From positions 879,444 to 943,443 of the forward strand of contig NZ_BPIG01000001.1 of NCBI RefSeq assembly GCF_026003995.1: 64,000 bases of DNA. The letters are read 5' to 3'. The notes under the pieces are model-generated. The model saw only the letters and a list, made by a program, of their open reading frames with translations. It was not told the DNA's origin and made no database searches. Numbering within the stretch: the first letter of the stretch is position 1; every line of letters starts with the position of its first letter. This document shows, piece by piece, positions 15,968 to 24,717 of this stretch. Origin of the DNA: Tepidiforma sp. GTDB taxonomy: Bacteria; Chloroflexota; Dehalococcoidia; Tepidiformales; Tepidiformaceae. The translations under genes and the position numbers were made by a program.

Positions 15968-16387
15968 ATGCCGAAGTACCGTTCGACGACCGAGCCGCTG
16001 CCGGTGCCGACGCCGATTTCGCAGCCCTTCTGGGACGGGACGCGGCAGCACCGGCTGCTCATCCAGCGGTGCGACGCGGGGCACGTGTTCTTCTACCCGC
16101 GGTCGCACTGCCCGCGCTGCCTTTCGAACCGGCTGGAGTGGGTGGAGGCCTCGGGCAAGGCGACGCTGTACAGCTACACGGTAGCCCGGCGGCCGACGTC
16201 GCCGGATTTCGAGGCCGACGTCCCGTTCGTCATCGCGGTGGTCGAGCTGGACGAGGGGCCGCGGATGACGTCGAGGCTGGTGGAAGTGGACCCGGACGCG
16301 GTGCGGATCGGGATGAGGCTCGAGGTGGTCTTCGACGACGTGACGGAGGAGATCACGCTGCCGTATTTCCGGCCGGCTGGAGGGTAG
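15968..16387 (+). CDS. DUF35 OB-fold/zinc-ribbon acyl-CoA-binding partner
   Basis: 139-residue DUF35 protein. Its N-terminal helix-rich lead (PFWDGTRQHRLLIQRC) is followed by a zinc ribbon that uses C-x3-H and CPRC instead of four cysteines (CDAGH and HCPRC), then an OB fold from ~residue 62 (LYSYTVARRP, FVIAVVELDEGPRM, VGMRLEVVF-like). Such proteins bind SCP2 thiolases and are needed for their activity or CoA-ester delivery. The adjacent thiolase is the expected partner. Confidence 0.88.
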   Translation: MPKYRSTTEPLPVPTPISQPFWDGTRQHRLLIQRCDAGHVFFYPRSHCPRCLSNRLEWVEASGKATLYSYTVARRPTSPDFEADVPFVIAVVELDEGPRMTSRLVEVDPDAVRIGMRLEVVFDDVTEEITLPYFRPAGG

Positions 16388-16398
16388 GAAGCGGAGGA

Positions 16399-16475
<77 letters not shown>

Positions 16476-16561
16476 ACCCGGGCGGGCTGGCGCGGCGTTC
16501 CGTCTGCGCGCCGTTCCACGCTACACCATACGAAGCGGCGGGCGCGGGGTCAAAGGTAGGC

Positions 16562-17896
16562 TCACTGCCCGGAGGGGAGGGGGCCGGGAGCTGAGCGGCT
16601 GTTGCCCGGCTCTTCGGCGGGCGTCCCGTGGGCGGGGGCGTGGCCGCGGACCGCGCCGCCGGAACGGATTTCCGCAAGGCGACGGCCGAAGAGGAGAAGA
16701 ACCAGCCCGCTCATCGCCATGATGGCGGCGCCGAGCGTGAAGAGGCCGGGCCGGATGCCGAGCCCCTGCACGAGGAGGCCTGCGAGGATAGCTCCGAGCG
16801 GGATGAGGCCGCGGTCGAGGCTGAGGAGCGACATGACGCGGCCGTGCATCTCCGGGGTGCTGTTGGAGAGCAGGATGCCGTTGGTGAAGGCCATGTAGGT
16901 GACGGTCATGCTGCCGGCGAGCGCGAGGAGGAGCGCGGTAAGCCAGGTGTTTTGCTGGAGCGAGATCGCGACGAGGGCGGCGCCAAAGACGAGCATGTTG
17001 ATCATGAGCTGGAGGCCGGGGCGCGCGATGTCGGACTTCCAGGCGACGAAGAGCGAGCCGGCGAAGGCGCCGACGCCGGTCGCGCCGGCGAGGAAGCCGA
17101 CGCCCGAATCGCCGAGGTCGAGCGTCTTCTTCGCGAGGAGCGGGACGAAGACCTGCTGGTAGGGAAAGCCGAAGATGAACAGGATGAGCGAGAGGCCGGT
17201 GACGACGAAGAGGACGGGCTGGCTGGCGACGTAGCGGAAGCCCTCGGCGAGGTCGGCGACGAGGCCCGAATCCTTCCGGCGGCGGGCGCCGGCGCCGTCG
17301 TCGAAGCGCATGAGCAGGGTGGTGAGGATGACGAGCAGGTAGATGCCGGCGGTGATGAGGTAGACGCCGCCGACCGAGGTGACGACGAGGAGAGCGCCGG
17401 CGAAGGCGCCGCCGCCGATGCGCATGAAGCTGAGCGCGGTGGAGTTCAGGGCGACGGCGTTCAGCAAATCTTCCGGCGGGACGGTGCGGGGGATGAGCGA
17501 CTGGCGGACGGGCTGGTTGAAGGCCATGGCGGTGCCGGCGACGCCGGCGGTGAGGAAGACGTGCCAGACTTCGACGATGCCGGCGACGGCAACGATCCCG
17601 ATGAAGAGGTGGCAGGCGGTCGAGGTGCACTGGGTGACGGTCAGGATGCGTTTTCGGTCGTAGCGGTCGGCAACGGCGCCGGCGATGAGGCCGAAGAGGA
17701 GGATGGGTGCGAGCCGGGTCGCGATGACGAGCGAGAGCATGACCGCGGAATCGGTCAGGTCGAGGATGAGGACGGCGCGGGCGACCTGGTCCATCCAGAG
17801 GGTGGCGGAGTGGCCGGTCTGGCCGAGCCAGAGGAGGCGGTAGTTGCGGTGGCGGAGGGCGCGGAACGTGGTGTCGGCGCCGGGGAGGCGGGGCAT
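16562..17896 (-). CDS. MFS transporter (MDR/enterobactin-exporter-like)
   Basis: 444-residue major facilitator. About 11-12 membrane segments are visible. The loop 2-3 motif appears as AGAVADRYDRKRILTVTQ (about residues 64-81), and later segments include QPVRQSLIPRTVPPEDLLNAVALNS, typical of the MFS_3/EntS-like efflux subfamily. The substrate is unknown. ATG 17896 is supported by TACGAT 7 bases upstream; a 7-bp tandem repeat starts just beyond the predicted -35. The C-terminal ~35 residues are hydrophilic and Gly/Pro-rich. Confidence 0.9.
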   Translation of the reverse strand: MPRLPGADTTFRALRHRNYRLLWLGQTGHSATLWMDQVARAVLILDLTDSAVMLSLVIATRLAPILLFGLIAGAVADRYDRKRILTVTQCTSTACHLFIGIVAVAGIVEVWHVFLTAGVAGTAMAFNQPVRQSLIPRTVPPEDLLNAVALNSTALSFMRIGGGAFAGALLVVTSVGGVYLITAGIYLLVILTTLLMRFDDGAGARRRKDSGLVADLAEGFRYVASQPVLFVVTGLSLILFIFGFPYQQVFVPLLAKKTLDLGDSGVGFLAGATGVGAFAGSLFVAWKSDIARPGLQLMINMLVFGAALVAISLQQNTWLTALLLALAGSMTVTYMAFTNGILLSNSTPEMHGRVMSLLSLDRGLIPLGAILAGLLVQGLGIRPGLFTLGAAIMAMSGLVLLLFGRRLAEIRSGGAVRGHAPAHGTPAEEPGNSRSAPGPLPSGQ

Positions 17897-17903
17897 ACCG
17901 CGA

Positions 17904-17909
17904 ATCGTA
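17904..17909 (-). promoter_or_regulatory. -10-like element for leaderless MFS gene
   Basis: TACGAT on the minus strand, 7 bases before the ATG at 17896. With a 17-base spacer the -35 would fall at 17927-17932 (TTCCCC), directly beside the heptamer array. Confidence 0.5.
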
Positions 17910-17933
17910 CGTTTACGCGAGGGTGAGGGGAAG

Positions 17934-18001
17934 GAGTTGGGAGTTGGGAGTTGGGAGTTGGGAGTTGGGAGTTGGAAGTTGGGAGTTCGGAGTTGGGAGT
18001 T
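17934..18001. repeat. 7-bp tandem repeat (GAGTTGG)n
   Basis: Nine full copies and a partial tenth of GAGTTGG (CCAACTC on the minus strand). Seven full copies are perfect; AAGTTGG (17976) and GAGTTCG (17983) each have one change. The partial last copy supplies two bases of the xth stop codon on the minus strand. The unit of 7 is not a multiple of 3, and the array lies outside coding sequence, between xth and the MFS promoter. Confidence 0.95.
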
Positions 18002-18779
18002 AGAGGTCGAGTTCGATACCGACGGGGCAGTGGTCGGAGCCCATGACCTCGGGCTGGATGAAGGCGCGGCGGACGCGCGGCATGAGGTCTTCGGAGACGA
18101 AGACGTAGTCGATGCGCCAGCCGACGTTGCGGGCGCGGCGGTCGCGCCACGGGTCCCAGTAGGTGTAGGCATCGCGCTGGTCGGGGTGGAGGGCGCGGAA
18201 GGTATCGACGTAGCCGTTCTCGATGATGCGGGTGATCCAGGCGCGCTCTTCGGGCAGGAAGCCCGTTCCCTTGAGGGCCTCCTGCGGGCGGGCGACGTCC
18301 ATCTCGGTGTGGGCGATGTTGAAGTCGCCCATGAAGACGAGGGAGCGGCCCTGGCCGCGGAGGTGGTTGACGTGGGCGAGGAAGGCTTCGTAGAACTCGA
18401 ACTTGTAGGCGAGGCGGTCCTCGCCGCGGCCGGCGTTGGGGTAGTAGGATGTGAGGAGGGTGAACTCCGGGTAGTCGGCCTGGATGACCCGCCCTTCGAT
18501 ATCGAAGCGTTCGATGCCGAGCCCGAGACGGACTTCGAGCGGCTCGGGTTTGGAGAGCAGGAGCGCCCCGCTGTAGCCGGCCCGCTGGGCCGGGTGCCAC
18601 CACGACCGGTAGCCGAGGTCGGTCCAGGGCTCGCCGTCGAGCTGGTCGGGCGTTGCCTTCACTTCCTGGAAGCCGGCGATATCCGGCGCGGTGGTTTGGA
18701 GCCACGCCTGGAGGTGGCCGCCTTTGAGGGCGGAGCGGATGCCGTTCACGTTCCAGGAGCAGATGGTGAGGGCGGCCAC
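18000..18779 (-). CDS. xth: exodeoxyribonuclease III
   Basis: 259-residue AP endonuclease/3'-5' exonuclease of the EEP fold, acting in base-excision repair. Motifs in order are [12 protein letters not shown] (7-18), QEVK (38-41) with the metal Glu, [17 protein letters not shown] (catalytic D and N near 152-156), RIDYVF, and the C-terminal [11 protein letters not shown] with the catalytic Asp-His. The start is the GTG at 18779. The stop lies at the edge of the heptamer array. Divergent from a small zinc-finger gene. Confidence 0.95.
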   Translation of the reverse strand: MAALTICSWNVNGIRSALKGGHLQAWLQTTAPDIAGFQEVKATPDQLDGEPWTDLGYRSWWHPAQRAGYSGALLLSKPEPLEVRLGLGIERFDIEGRVIQADYPEFTLLTSYYPNAGRGEDRLAYKFEFYEAFLAHVNHLRGQGRSLVFMGDFNIAHTEMDVARPQEALKGTGFLPEERAWITRIIENGYVDTFRALHPDQRDAYTYWDPWRDRRARNVGWRIDYVFVSEDLMPRVRRAFIQPEVMGSDHCPVGIELDL

Positions 18780-18914
18780 GGCGAAAGTTGACCCGAATCC
18801 GGGGCAGCGGGCAAGGCGCGGTTCGGGGGCATGCCGGACGGTGATGACGGGTTCACCCTGATCGGTTCGTTCATACGGAGCGGACGATACTTATGCAGAG
18901 AAAGGAGCGAAGCA

Positions 18915-19079
18915 ATGACGAAGTGCCCGGTATGCATGGCGCGGTTCGTCGCTGCCGGGGCCGCTGAGCGGAAGTGGCTCGAGTGGCACATGGCGCGGTC
19001 GCACGGCATCCAGCGGATGCAGCTCGTCGCCGGGTGGCCGGCGGCGGCGGCGCACGGCCCCGGCCAGTCGGCCGCGTAA
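18915..19079 (+). CDS. small zinc-finger-like protein
   Basis: 54-residue protein beginning MTKCPVCMARF, with CPVC near residue 4 and H-x4-H (HMARSH) near 28-33, a C2H2-type spacing. The C-terminal third is Ala/Pro/Gly-rich and probably disordered. ATG 18915 follows AAAGGAG by about 8 bases, and a GATACT -10 at 18885-18890 would give a leader of about 18 bases. I do not recognise the family. Transcribed between xth (divergent) and a convergent membrane protein. Confidence 0.65.
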   Translation: MTKCPVCMARFVAAGAAERKWLEWHMARSHGIQRMQLVAGWPAAAAHGPGQSAA

Positions 19080-19081
19080 GG

Positions 19082-19855
19082 TCAGGCGAAGGCGCGGGCG
19101 AAGATGACCGCTGCCGAGGCGACGATGGTGACGACGGCGTACTCGGCGGCGGTGGACCATTCGAGGTCGTGGTCGAGCAGGTGGTGGACGATGCCGGTGG
19201 CGAGGTAGAAGGCGATGATGAGGAGGGCGCCGGCGAGGAGGCCATCGAGCGGGAAGAAGTAGAGCGCGAGGCGGAGTTCGGCGAGCGAAATGCCGATGGC
19301 GATGGACACGAGGAAAGAGCTGGGGCCCGTCAGGCGGCTTTCGCGGAGGAGTTCGAGGGCGAGGAGCATGCTGACGGCGCCGACCGCGGCGGAGGCCACG
19401 GGGAGCGGGTCGTCCCGGGTGAAGAGGACGGCGTAGAAGGAGAAGGCGACGAGGTAGGTCGCGACCGCCATGACGAGGCGGAACGGGCCGTAGAGGCGGG
19501 CGCGGACGTCGACGGTCTGGTATTCCCCGAAGGCGACGGCGCCGACGGTGAGGGCCGCGAACGCGGCGAGCGCGGGGCGGGCGTAGCCTTCGACGGCGTG
19601 GTCGATGAAGAGGGCAGACCCGAGGACGCCGAGGGCCGGCAGGAAGGTATAGACGAGCGAATCGACGGGGCCGCCCGACCAGCCGGGGTGGCGGCGGACG
19701 ATGCCGTCGGTGGCGAAGGCGACGAGCACGGCGGTGAGCCACGGCAGCCACGGGAGTTCGGGCCGCAGGGTGACGGAGGCAACGAGGCCGCCGGCCGCGA
19801 CGAGGGTGAGGAGGACGACGCGGGCCAGCGGTCCGCCATCGTTCGCCGTGGGCAT
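19082..19855 (-). CDS. uncharacterised polytopic membrane protein
   Basis: 257-residue protein with about eight hydrophobic segments spread evenly (first at ~13-30, last at ~238-255). It has few charged residues in membrane parts, apart from an RRHPGWSGGP loop near 53 and an HHLLDHDLEW segment near 220. No known motif recognised. ATG 19855 chosen; GTG 19864 is also possible. It follows the amidohydrolase gene on the same strand after about 19 bases, so the two may be cotranscribed. Its stop is 2 bases from the convergent zinc-finger gene's stop. Confidence 0.75.
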   Translation of the reverse strand: MPTANDGGPLARVVLLTLVAAGGLVASVTLRPELPWLPWLTAVLVAFATDGIVRRHPGWSGGPVDSLVYTFLPALGVLGSALFIDHAVEGYARPALAAFAALTVGAVAFGEYQTVDVRARLYGPFRLVMAVATYLVAFSFYAVLFTRDDPLPVASAAVGAVSMLLALELLRESRLTGPSSFLVSIAIGISLAELRLALYFFPLDGLLAGALLIIAFYLATGIVHHLLDHDLEWSTAAEYAVVTIVASAAVIFARAFA

Positions 19856-19874
19856 GGAGTGCACGGCCAGGAGG

Positions 19875-20771
19875 CTACTCCGCGGCGAAGACCGGCTCTT
19901 CGAGCCCGTAGATTTCGGCGGCGTTGCGCCACCAGAGCCGCTCCTGCTCGTCCTCGGTGAGGCCGAGCTGCTCGTACATGGCATCGAAGCGGCGGATGTG
20001 CTCGCCGATTTCGTCCATGCCGCAATCGCTGCCCCAGACGAGCTTTTCGACGCCGAACTCGCCCTGGGAGTTGGCCGCGAGGAGCTTCCGCTCGACGAGG
20101 TGGCGTTCGATGGTTTCGCCGCCGCTCATGTCGAACCAGACGTTATGGCGCCAGCGGGCGACGGAGGCGGCGTAGTCGTAGTTGCCCTGGTTGCCGACGT
20201 GGGCGCCGATGATTTTCAGCTTCGGGAACCTGTTGGCGATGGTATCGAGGTGGAGCGGCGACATGCGGGTGGCGGAGACGTTGCGCGGGGGCATGCGGCT
20301 CTGCATCGCGAGCATGCGCTGGTAGGCCTGGGCAGCCGCCGCCGAGCGGCGCGGGTGGGTGATGGAGTAGTCGAGCCCGCCGCCGATGACGCCCATGTGG
20401 AAGAGGATGGGCATGCCGAGCTGTTCGGCCTTCGCGTACGTGGGGAGGTAGTCGGGTTCGTCGTAGGGGCGGGCGACGCCGATGAGCTTGAGGCCGCGAT
20501 AGCCCATGTCGTAGAGGTGCTGGACCTCGGCGGGGCCGATTTCTTCGGGGTCGATGACGGCGACCGGGATGAAGAGGTCGCGGTACTTCTCGAGGATCTC
20601 CATGCCGCGCTCGTAGGTGGGGCCGAAGCGGCCGCCGGTGAGCATGCAGCCCTTCGTGATGCCGACGCGGACGGCGATCTCGGCGAGGCGGTCGACCATC
20701 GGGGCCTGGTCTTCGTCGGGGTTCTCCCAGTTGCGCGGGAAGTGGATGTGGACGTCGAAGATTTTTCTCAT
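19875..20771 (-). CDS. amidohydrolase (ACMSD/TIM-barrel metal-dependent hydrolase)
   Basis: 298-residue amidohydrolase-2 family protein. The metal-binding H-x-H is in FDVHIHFPRNW (5-15). Further strands carry ILFHMGVIGGG (near 124) and IIGAHVGNQGNYDY (near 187), and the C-terminal catalytic Asp is in LVWGSDCGMDE (near 249). The family includes decarboxylases and lactonases acting on aromatic-ring-derived acids; the substrate is unknown. The ATG at 20771 is used because the H-x-H strand normally begins within ten residues of the start. A TACACT -10-like box lies about 35 bases upstream. Confidence 0.85.
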   Translation of the reverse strand: MRKIFDVHIHFPRNWENPDEDQAPMVDRLAEIAVRVGITKGCMLTGGRFGPTYERGMEILEKYRDLFIPVAVIDPEEIGPAEVQHLYDMGYRGLKLIGVARPYDEPDYLPTYAKAEQLGMPILFHMGVIGGGLDYSITHPRRSAAAAQAYQRMLAMQSRMPPRNVSATRMSPLHLDTIANRFPKLKIIGAHVGNQGNYDYAASVARWRHNVWFDMSGGETIERHLVERKLLAANSQGEFGVEKLVWGSDCGMDEIGEHIRRFDAMYEQLGLTEDEQERLWWRNAAEIYGLEEPVFAAE

Positions 20772-20858
20772 GGGCGGGCCGACCGGGGGACTGGGGCTCG
20801 TGCGAGTGTAGCACCCGGCTGCGCGTAGGCTCACCGAGCGGTTCAGGAAGCGATCGGG

Positions 20859-20864
20859 TAGGCT
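20859..20864 (+). promoter_or_regulatory. -10-like element for leaderless MFS gene
   Basis: TAGGCT ends 7 bases before the ATG at 20872. This spacing supports ATG 20872 over GTG 20866. Confidence 0.42.
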
Positions 20865-20871
20865 CGTGGGG

Positions 20872-22113
20872 ATGCGATCGCGTCCGTTCGTCGCCCTCTA
20901 CGTAGCGGTCTTCGTGGCGACGATGGGGATTTCGATGGTGAGCCCGCTCCTCCCGGTGTACGCGGAGGAGCTGGGGGCGACGGGTATCTGGCTTGGGCTG
21001 ACGTTCTCGGTGTTCGCCATCGTGCAGACGTTCGTGGGGCCGTTCGCGGGGCGGCTTTCGGACCGATACGGGCGGAAGCCGTTCATCGTCGCGGGGCTGC
21101 TGGTCTACCTCGTGGCGGCGCTCGGCTACCTGACGGCGCAGAGCTTCTACCAGGTGATTGCGTTCCGGGCGTTCTCTGGGCTGGGGACGAGCCTCATCTT
21201 CTCGGTGGCGCGGGCGTACGTGGGCGACCTCACGCCGCGGGGGCAGGAGGGGAAGTGGCTGGGCGTGTTCGCCACGGCGGACATCGTCGGGTTCGGCACG
21301 GGGCCGCTGGTGGCGGGCGTGCTGCGCGAGGTGCTGGGATTCCGGTCGGTGTTCGTCGCGATGGCCGCGATGATGGCGCTCTCGGCGCTGGTACTGACCA
21401 TGTGGCTGCCCCGGCACAGCCCGGCCGAGCTGGAGCGGCGGGCGACGCGGCGCGCCGGGGGCACGGTGGAGCGAACGGACCGTTCGTTCCGGGAGGCGTT
21501 GAGCGACCGCGTGGTGCTGGCGGTGACGCTGCACGCCGGGATGGTGGCGGTGGCGGCGGGCGCGAGCCTGAGCTTCCTCGCGCTGCGGCTGGAACAGGGC
21601 ATCGGCGCGACGCCGATCATGATCGGCATCGCGTTCGCGACGCAGGACATCACGGGCGGGCTGGCACAGCCGATTCTCGGCCGCATCGCGGACCGGCGGG
21701 ACCGGCGGGTCCTGGTGGCCGGCGGTCTCGCGGCGTATGCGGCGCTGCTGGCCAGCCTCGGCATCGTGCCGAACTATGGGGCTGCGGTGGCGGTGCTGCT
21801 CGCGATGGGGGCGACGAGCTCCCTTTCGATGGTGTCGGCGGGCGCGATCCAGGTGGTGGCGGGGCGGCGTGCGGGGATGGGGACGGTGCTCGGGCTCAGT
21901 TCGGCGTCGAACGGCATCGGCATCGTGGCGGGGTCGATGCTCTCCGGCGCGGTGGTCTCGCTGTTCGCGCTGGAGGGCGCGTTCTTTTTCGGGGGCGCCA
22001 TCATGGCGGCGGGCATCCCGGCCTTCCTGTGGCTGACGCGCGGCGCGGCGGTCGCGGAGCCGGTGCCAGCCGCCGGGCGGGTCGCGGAGGCCGAGGCGGA
22101 AGCGGCCGGCTGA
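20872..22113 (+). CDS. MFS transporter (tetracycline/multidrug-efflux-like)
   Basis: 413-residue major facilitator with 12 predicted membrane segments. The loop 2-3 motif is AGRLSDRYGRKPFIVAG (about residues 59-75), and motif C-like GPLVAGVLREVLGFR in helix 5 suggests an antiporter. The second half contains LGRIADRRDRRVLVAGG, the repeat of the signature in loop 8-9. The substrate is unknown; drug efflux is only the family default. The C-terminus is an Ala/Glu-rich tail. A GC-rich hairpin just after the stop separates it from priA. Confidence 0.9.
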   Translation: MRSRPFVALYVAVFVATMGISMVSPLLPVYAEELGATGIWLGLTFSVFAIVQTFVGPFAGRLSDRYGRKPFIVAGLLVYLVAALGYLTAQSFYQVIAFRAFSGLGTSLIFSVARAYVGDLTPRGQEGKWLGVFATADIVGFGTGPLVAGVLREVLGFRSVFVAMAAMMALSALVLTMWLPRHSPAELERRATRRAGGTVERTDRSFREALSDRVVLAVTLHAGMVAVAAGASLSFLALRLEQGIGATPIMIGIAFATQDITGGLAQPILGRIADRRDRRVLVAGGLAAYAALLASLGIVPNYGAAVAVLLAMGATSSLSMVSAGAIQVVAGRRAGMGTVLGLSSASNGIGIVAGSMLSGAVVSLFALEGAFFFGGAIMAAGIPAFLWLTRGAAVAEPVPAAGRVAEAEAEAAG

Positions 22114-22114
22114 G

Positions 22115-22131
22115 CCCGGCCCCGGGCCGGG
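22115..22131 (+). terminator. GC-rich hairpin between MFS gene and priA
   Basis: CCCGGCC, a CCG loop, then GGCCGGG: a 7-bp perfect stem right after the MFS stop, directly abutting the priA -10. No T-run follows, so termination is uncertain. Confidence 0.35.
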
Positions 22132-22137
22132 TACCAT
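22132..22137 (+). promoter_or_regulatory. -10-like element for leaderless priA
   Basis: TACCAT followed by 6 bases and the priA ATG. The stretch TACCATTGCG is identical at purB (397-406). Confidence 0.5.
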
Positions 22138-22143
22138 TGCGTC

Positions 22144-24618
22144 ATGGCTGAGGAGGCATCGGCCGGGTTCGATGGGGCGTTCGTGCCGCCGCCGGGGACG
22201 GTCTTCGCGGAGGTGGCGGTCCACACGACGCAGCCGGCGCGGCGGCCGTTCACGTACGCGGTGCCACCGGGGATGCGGGTCGAGCCGGGGATGGCGGTCT
22301 TCGTGCCGTTCGGGCCGCGCATCGTGCAGGGCATCGTGCTGGCGGTGACGGACCAGAGCGAGGTCGAGGCCGTGCGGCCGGTGAGCGCGGTGCTGGACCC
22401 GGAGCCGCTGCTGGACCCGGCGCGGGCGGACCTGGCGCGGTGGATCGCGGAGGAGTACCTCGCGCCAATCTGGGAGTGCGTGGCGTGTTTCCTGCCGGCG
22501 GGGTTCGGGCAGAAGCCGGTGACGATGGTCTCGCCGGTGGAGGTGCCGCCGCTCCTGCCGGTGGACCCGAAGGACCGCGCGATTCTGCAGTACCTCGCGG
22601 AGCACGGGCAGGTGACGCTCGACGAGCTGCGCGAGGAGGTGGGACAGGTGCCGCTGGCGGCGCTCCAGCGGCTGCAGGAGAGCGGGCACCTGACCGTGGC
22701 GCAGGGGCTGGCGCGGCCGGCGGGCAGGCCGAAGTTCGAACGGCGGGTTGCGCTGGCAGTGGAGGCCGGGCGGGCGCGGGAGGAGGCGGCGGCGCTGCTC
22801 GGGGCGCGGGAGCGGTCGGTAGAAGGCCGGCTGCTGGCGCGGCTGAGCGAGGCGGGGGACATCCCGCTGAGCGAGGCGCGGGCGCTCGGCGCGACGCCCG
22901 CGCACCTCGAGCGGCTGGAGGAGCGGGGGCTGGTCCGGCGGTACGAGCGCCGGGTGGAGCGCGACCCCGCGGCCGCGGTCCGGGGCGGGAGCAGCCCGCC
23001 GCCCGTGCTGACGCCAGAGCAGGCCGCGGCGGCGGAGACGGCGTGGACGGCGCCGGTGACGCTGCTGCACGGCGTGACCGGGGCGGGGAAGACCGAGGTC
23101 TACCTCGAGCTCGTGCGGCGGACGCTGGCAGAGGGCCGGGGCGCCATCGTGCTCGTGCCGGAGATTTCGCTGACGCCGCAGGCGATTCGGCGGTTCGGCG
23201 AGCGGTTCGGCGACGAGCTGGCGGTGTTCCACTCGCGGCTTTCGACCGGCGAGCTCTACGACCAGTGGTTCCGGGTGCACCGCGGGGAGACGCGGCTGGT
23301 GCTGGGCTCGCGGAGCGCGATCTTCGCGCCTGTCCGGGAGCCGGGGCTCATCGTGCTGGACGAGGAGCACGAGTGGAGCTACAAGCAGGCCGACCCGGTG
23401 CCGCGCTACCACGCGCGGGACGTGGCGCTGCGGCTCGGCGAATTGACCGGGGCGCGCGTGGTGCTCGGCAGCGCGACGCCGGACGTGGTGACGTACCACC
23501 GGGCAGAGACGGGGCAGATCGCCCGGGCAGAGCTCGCGGCGCGGGTGGCGCCGGCGGCAGGCGGCGGGCTCACCGAAGGCGCGCTGCCGGAGGTGGAGGT
23601 GGTCGACATGCGGGAGGAGCTGCAGGCCGGCAACCGGAGCATGTTCAGCCGCGCGCTGCGGCAGGCGGTGCGGCAGGCGCTGGCTGCGGGGGAGCAGGCG
23701 ATCCTGTTCGTGAACCGGCGGGGCTCGGCGCGCTTCGTGCTCTGCCGGGATTGCGGCTACCTGCCGCTCTGCCCCTCGTGCGAAGTCGCGATGAGCCTCG
23801 ACCAGGAGGCCTCGATCCACGCGATGCTGCGCTGCCACCACTGCGGGCGGACGCGGCGGCTGGAGGACCGCTGCCCGAAGTGCGACAGCCTGCGCTACCG
23901 GCCGTTCGGGGTGGGCACGCAGCGGGTCGAGGCCGAGGCGCGGGCGGTGTTCGCCGGGGCGCGGGTGGCGCGCTGGGACAGCGACACGGCGCGGGGCCGG
24001 GACGCGCACGCGCGGATGGTGGCGGAGCTGGAGGCGGGCGCGATCGACATCGTGGTCGGCACGCAGCTGCTGGCGAAAGGGCTCGACCTGCCGAAGCTGA
24101 CGACCGTCGGCGTGGTGGACGCCGACGTGGGCTTGAGCCTGCCCGACTACCGGGCGGCCGAGCGGACGTTCCAGCTGCTGAGCCAGGTGGCCGGGCGCGC
24201 CGGGCGCCGGGACCGGCCGGGGCAGGTCGTCATCCAGACGTACGAGCCAGAGGCGCCGCCGATCGTGGCGGCGGCAGCGCACGACTACCGGGGCTTCTAC
24301 GAAGCGGAGATCGCGCACCGGCGGCGGGCGGGCTACCCGCCGTTCAACCGGCTGGTGCGGCTCATCTACCGGCACCCCAACCTCGAGGCGGGGCTCGATG
24401 AGGCGACCCGGGTGGCGAGCGAGCTTCGGGTGCTGCGCGACGCGGCCGGGCGGGCGGAGCCGGACATCCTGGGGCCGACGCGGCCGTTCATCCCGCGGGT
24501 GCGGGGCGAGCACCGGTGGCAGATTTTGCTGCGGGGGCGGCGGCCGGCGGCGCTCGTCGCGGAGGTGCGGCTGGGCGAGCGGTGGGCTGTCGACGTCGAC
24601 CCGGGGAGCCTGCTCTGA
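22144..24618 (+). CDS. priA: primosomal replication protein N' (PriA helicase)
   Basis: 824-residue PriA, the superfamily-2 helicase that restarts stalled replication forks. The N-terminal 3'-DNA-binding domain (FTYAVPPG near residue 38) is followed by a winged-helix region and the helicase core, with Walker A GVTGAGKT (~310-317), DEEH (~406-409) and GSATPD. Eight cysteines form the two zinc sites (CRDCGYLPLCPSC, CHHCGRT, CPKC, ~535-585). The C-terminal part contains LSQVAGRAGRRDRPGQV. All functional parts appear intact. Confidence 0.96.
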   Translation: MAEEASAGFDGAFVPPPGTVFAEVAVHTTQPARRPFTYAVPPGMRVEPGMAVFVPFGPRIVQGIVLAVTDQSEVEAVRPVSAVLDPEPLLDPARADLARWIAEEYLAPIWECVACFLPAGFGQKPVTMVSPVEVPPLLPVDPKDRAILQYLAEHGQVTLDELREEVGQVPLAALQRLQESGHLTVAQGLARPAGRPKFERRVALAVEAGRAREEAAALLGARERSVEGRLLARLSEAGDIPLSEARALGATPAHLERLEERGLVRRYERRVERDPAAAVRGGSSPPPVLTPEQAAAAETAWTAPVTLLHGVTGAGKTEVYLELVRRTLAEGRGAIVLVPEISLTPQAIRRFGERFGDELAVFHSRLSTGELYDQWFRVHRGETRLVLGSRSAIFAPVREPGLIVLDEEHEWSYKQADPVPRYHARDVALRLGELTGARVVLGSATPDVVTYHRAETGQIARAELAARVAPAAGGGLTEGALPEVEVVDMREELQAGNRSMFSRALRQAVRQALAAGEQAILFVNRRGSARFVLCRDCGYLPLCPSCEVAMSLDQEASIHAMLRCHHCGRTRRLEDRCPKCDSLRYRPFGVGTQRVEAEARAVFAGARVARWDSDTARGRDAHARMVAELEAGAIDIVVGTQLLAKGLDLPKLTTVGVVDADVGLSLPDYRAAERTFQLLSQVAGRAGRRDRPGQVVIQTYEPEAPPIVAAAAHDYRGFYEAEIAHRRRAGYPPFNRLVRLIYRHPNLEAGLDEATRVASELRVLRDAAGRAEPDILGPTRPFIPRVRGEHRWQILLRGRRPAALVAEVRLGERWAVDVDPGSLL

Positions 24619-24662
24619 CGATTCGGCGGGCGCGAACCTTCGCCCGGTGGTAGCCGTGCTGG

Positions 24663-24697
24663 TATCCTGCCATGCCAGCCGGGCCCGCAGGCCCGGC
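24663..24697 (+). promoter_or_regulatory. promoter and leader hairpin ahead of fabD
   Basis: TATCCT (24663-24668) is followed by a perfect hairpin GCCGGGCC-CGCA-GGCCCGGC (24678-24697). Then come GAAGGGA and the fabD ATG, so the hairpin would sit at the 5' end of a ~43-base leader. Confidence 0.35.
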
Positions 24698-24717
24698 GCG
24701 CGAAGGGATGGTTCGGC

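Noticed and set aside
17934-18001. Possible CRISPR array
   Set aside because: Unit is 7 bases with no spacers between copies, so it is a simple tandem repeat.
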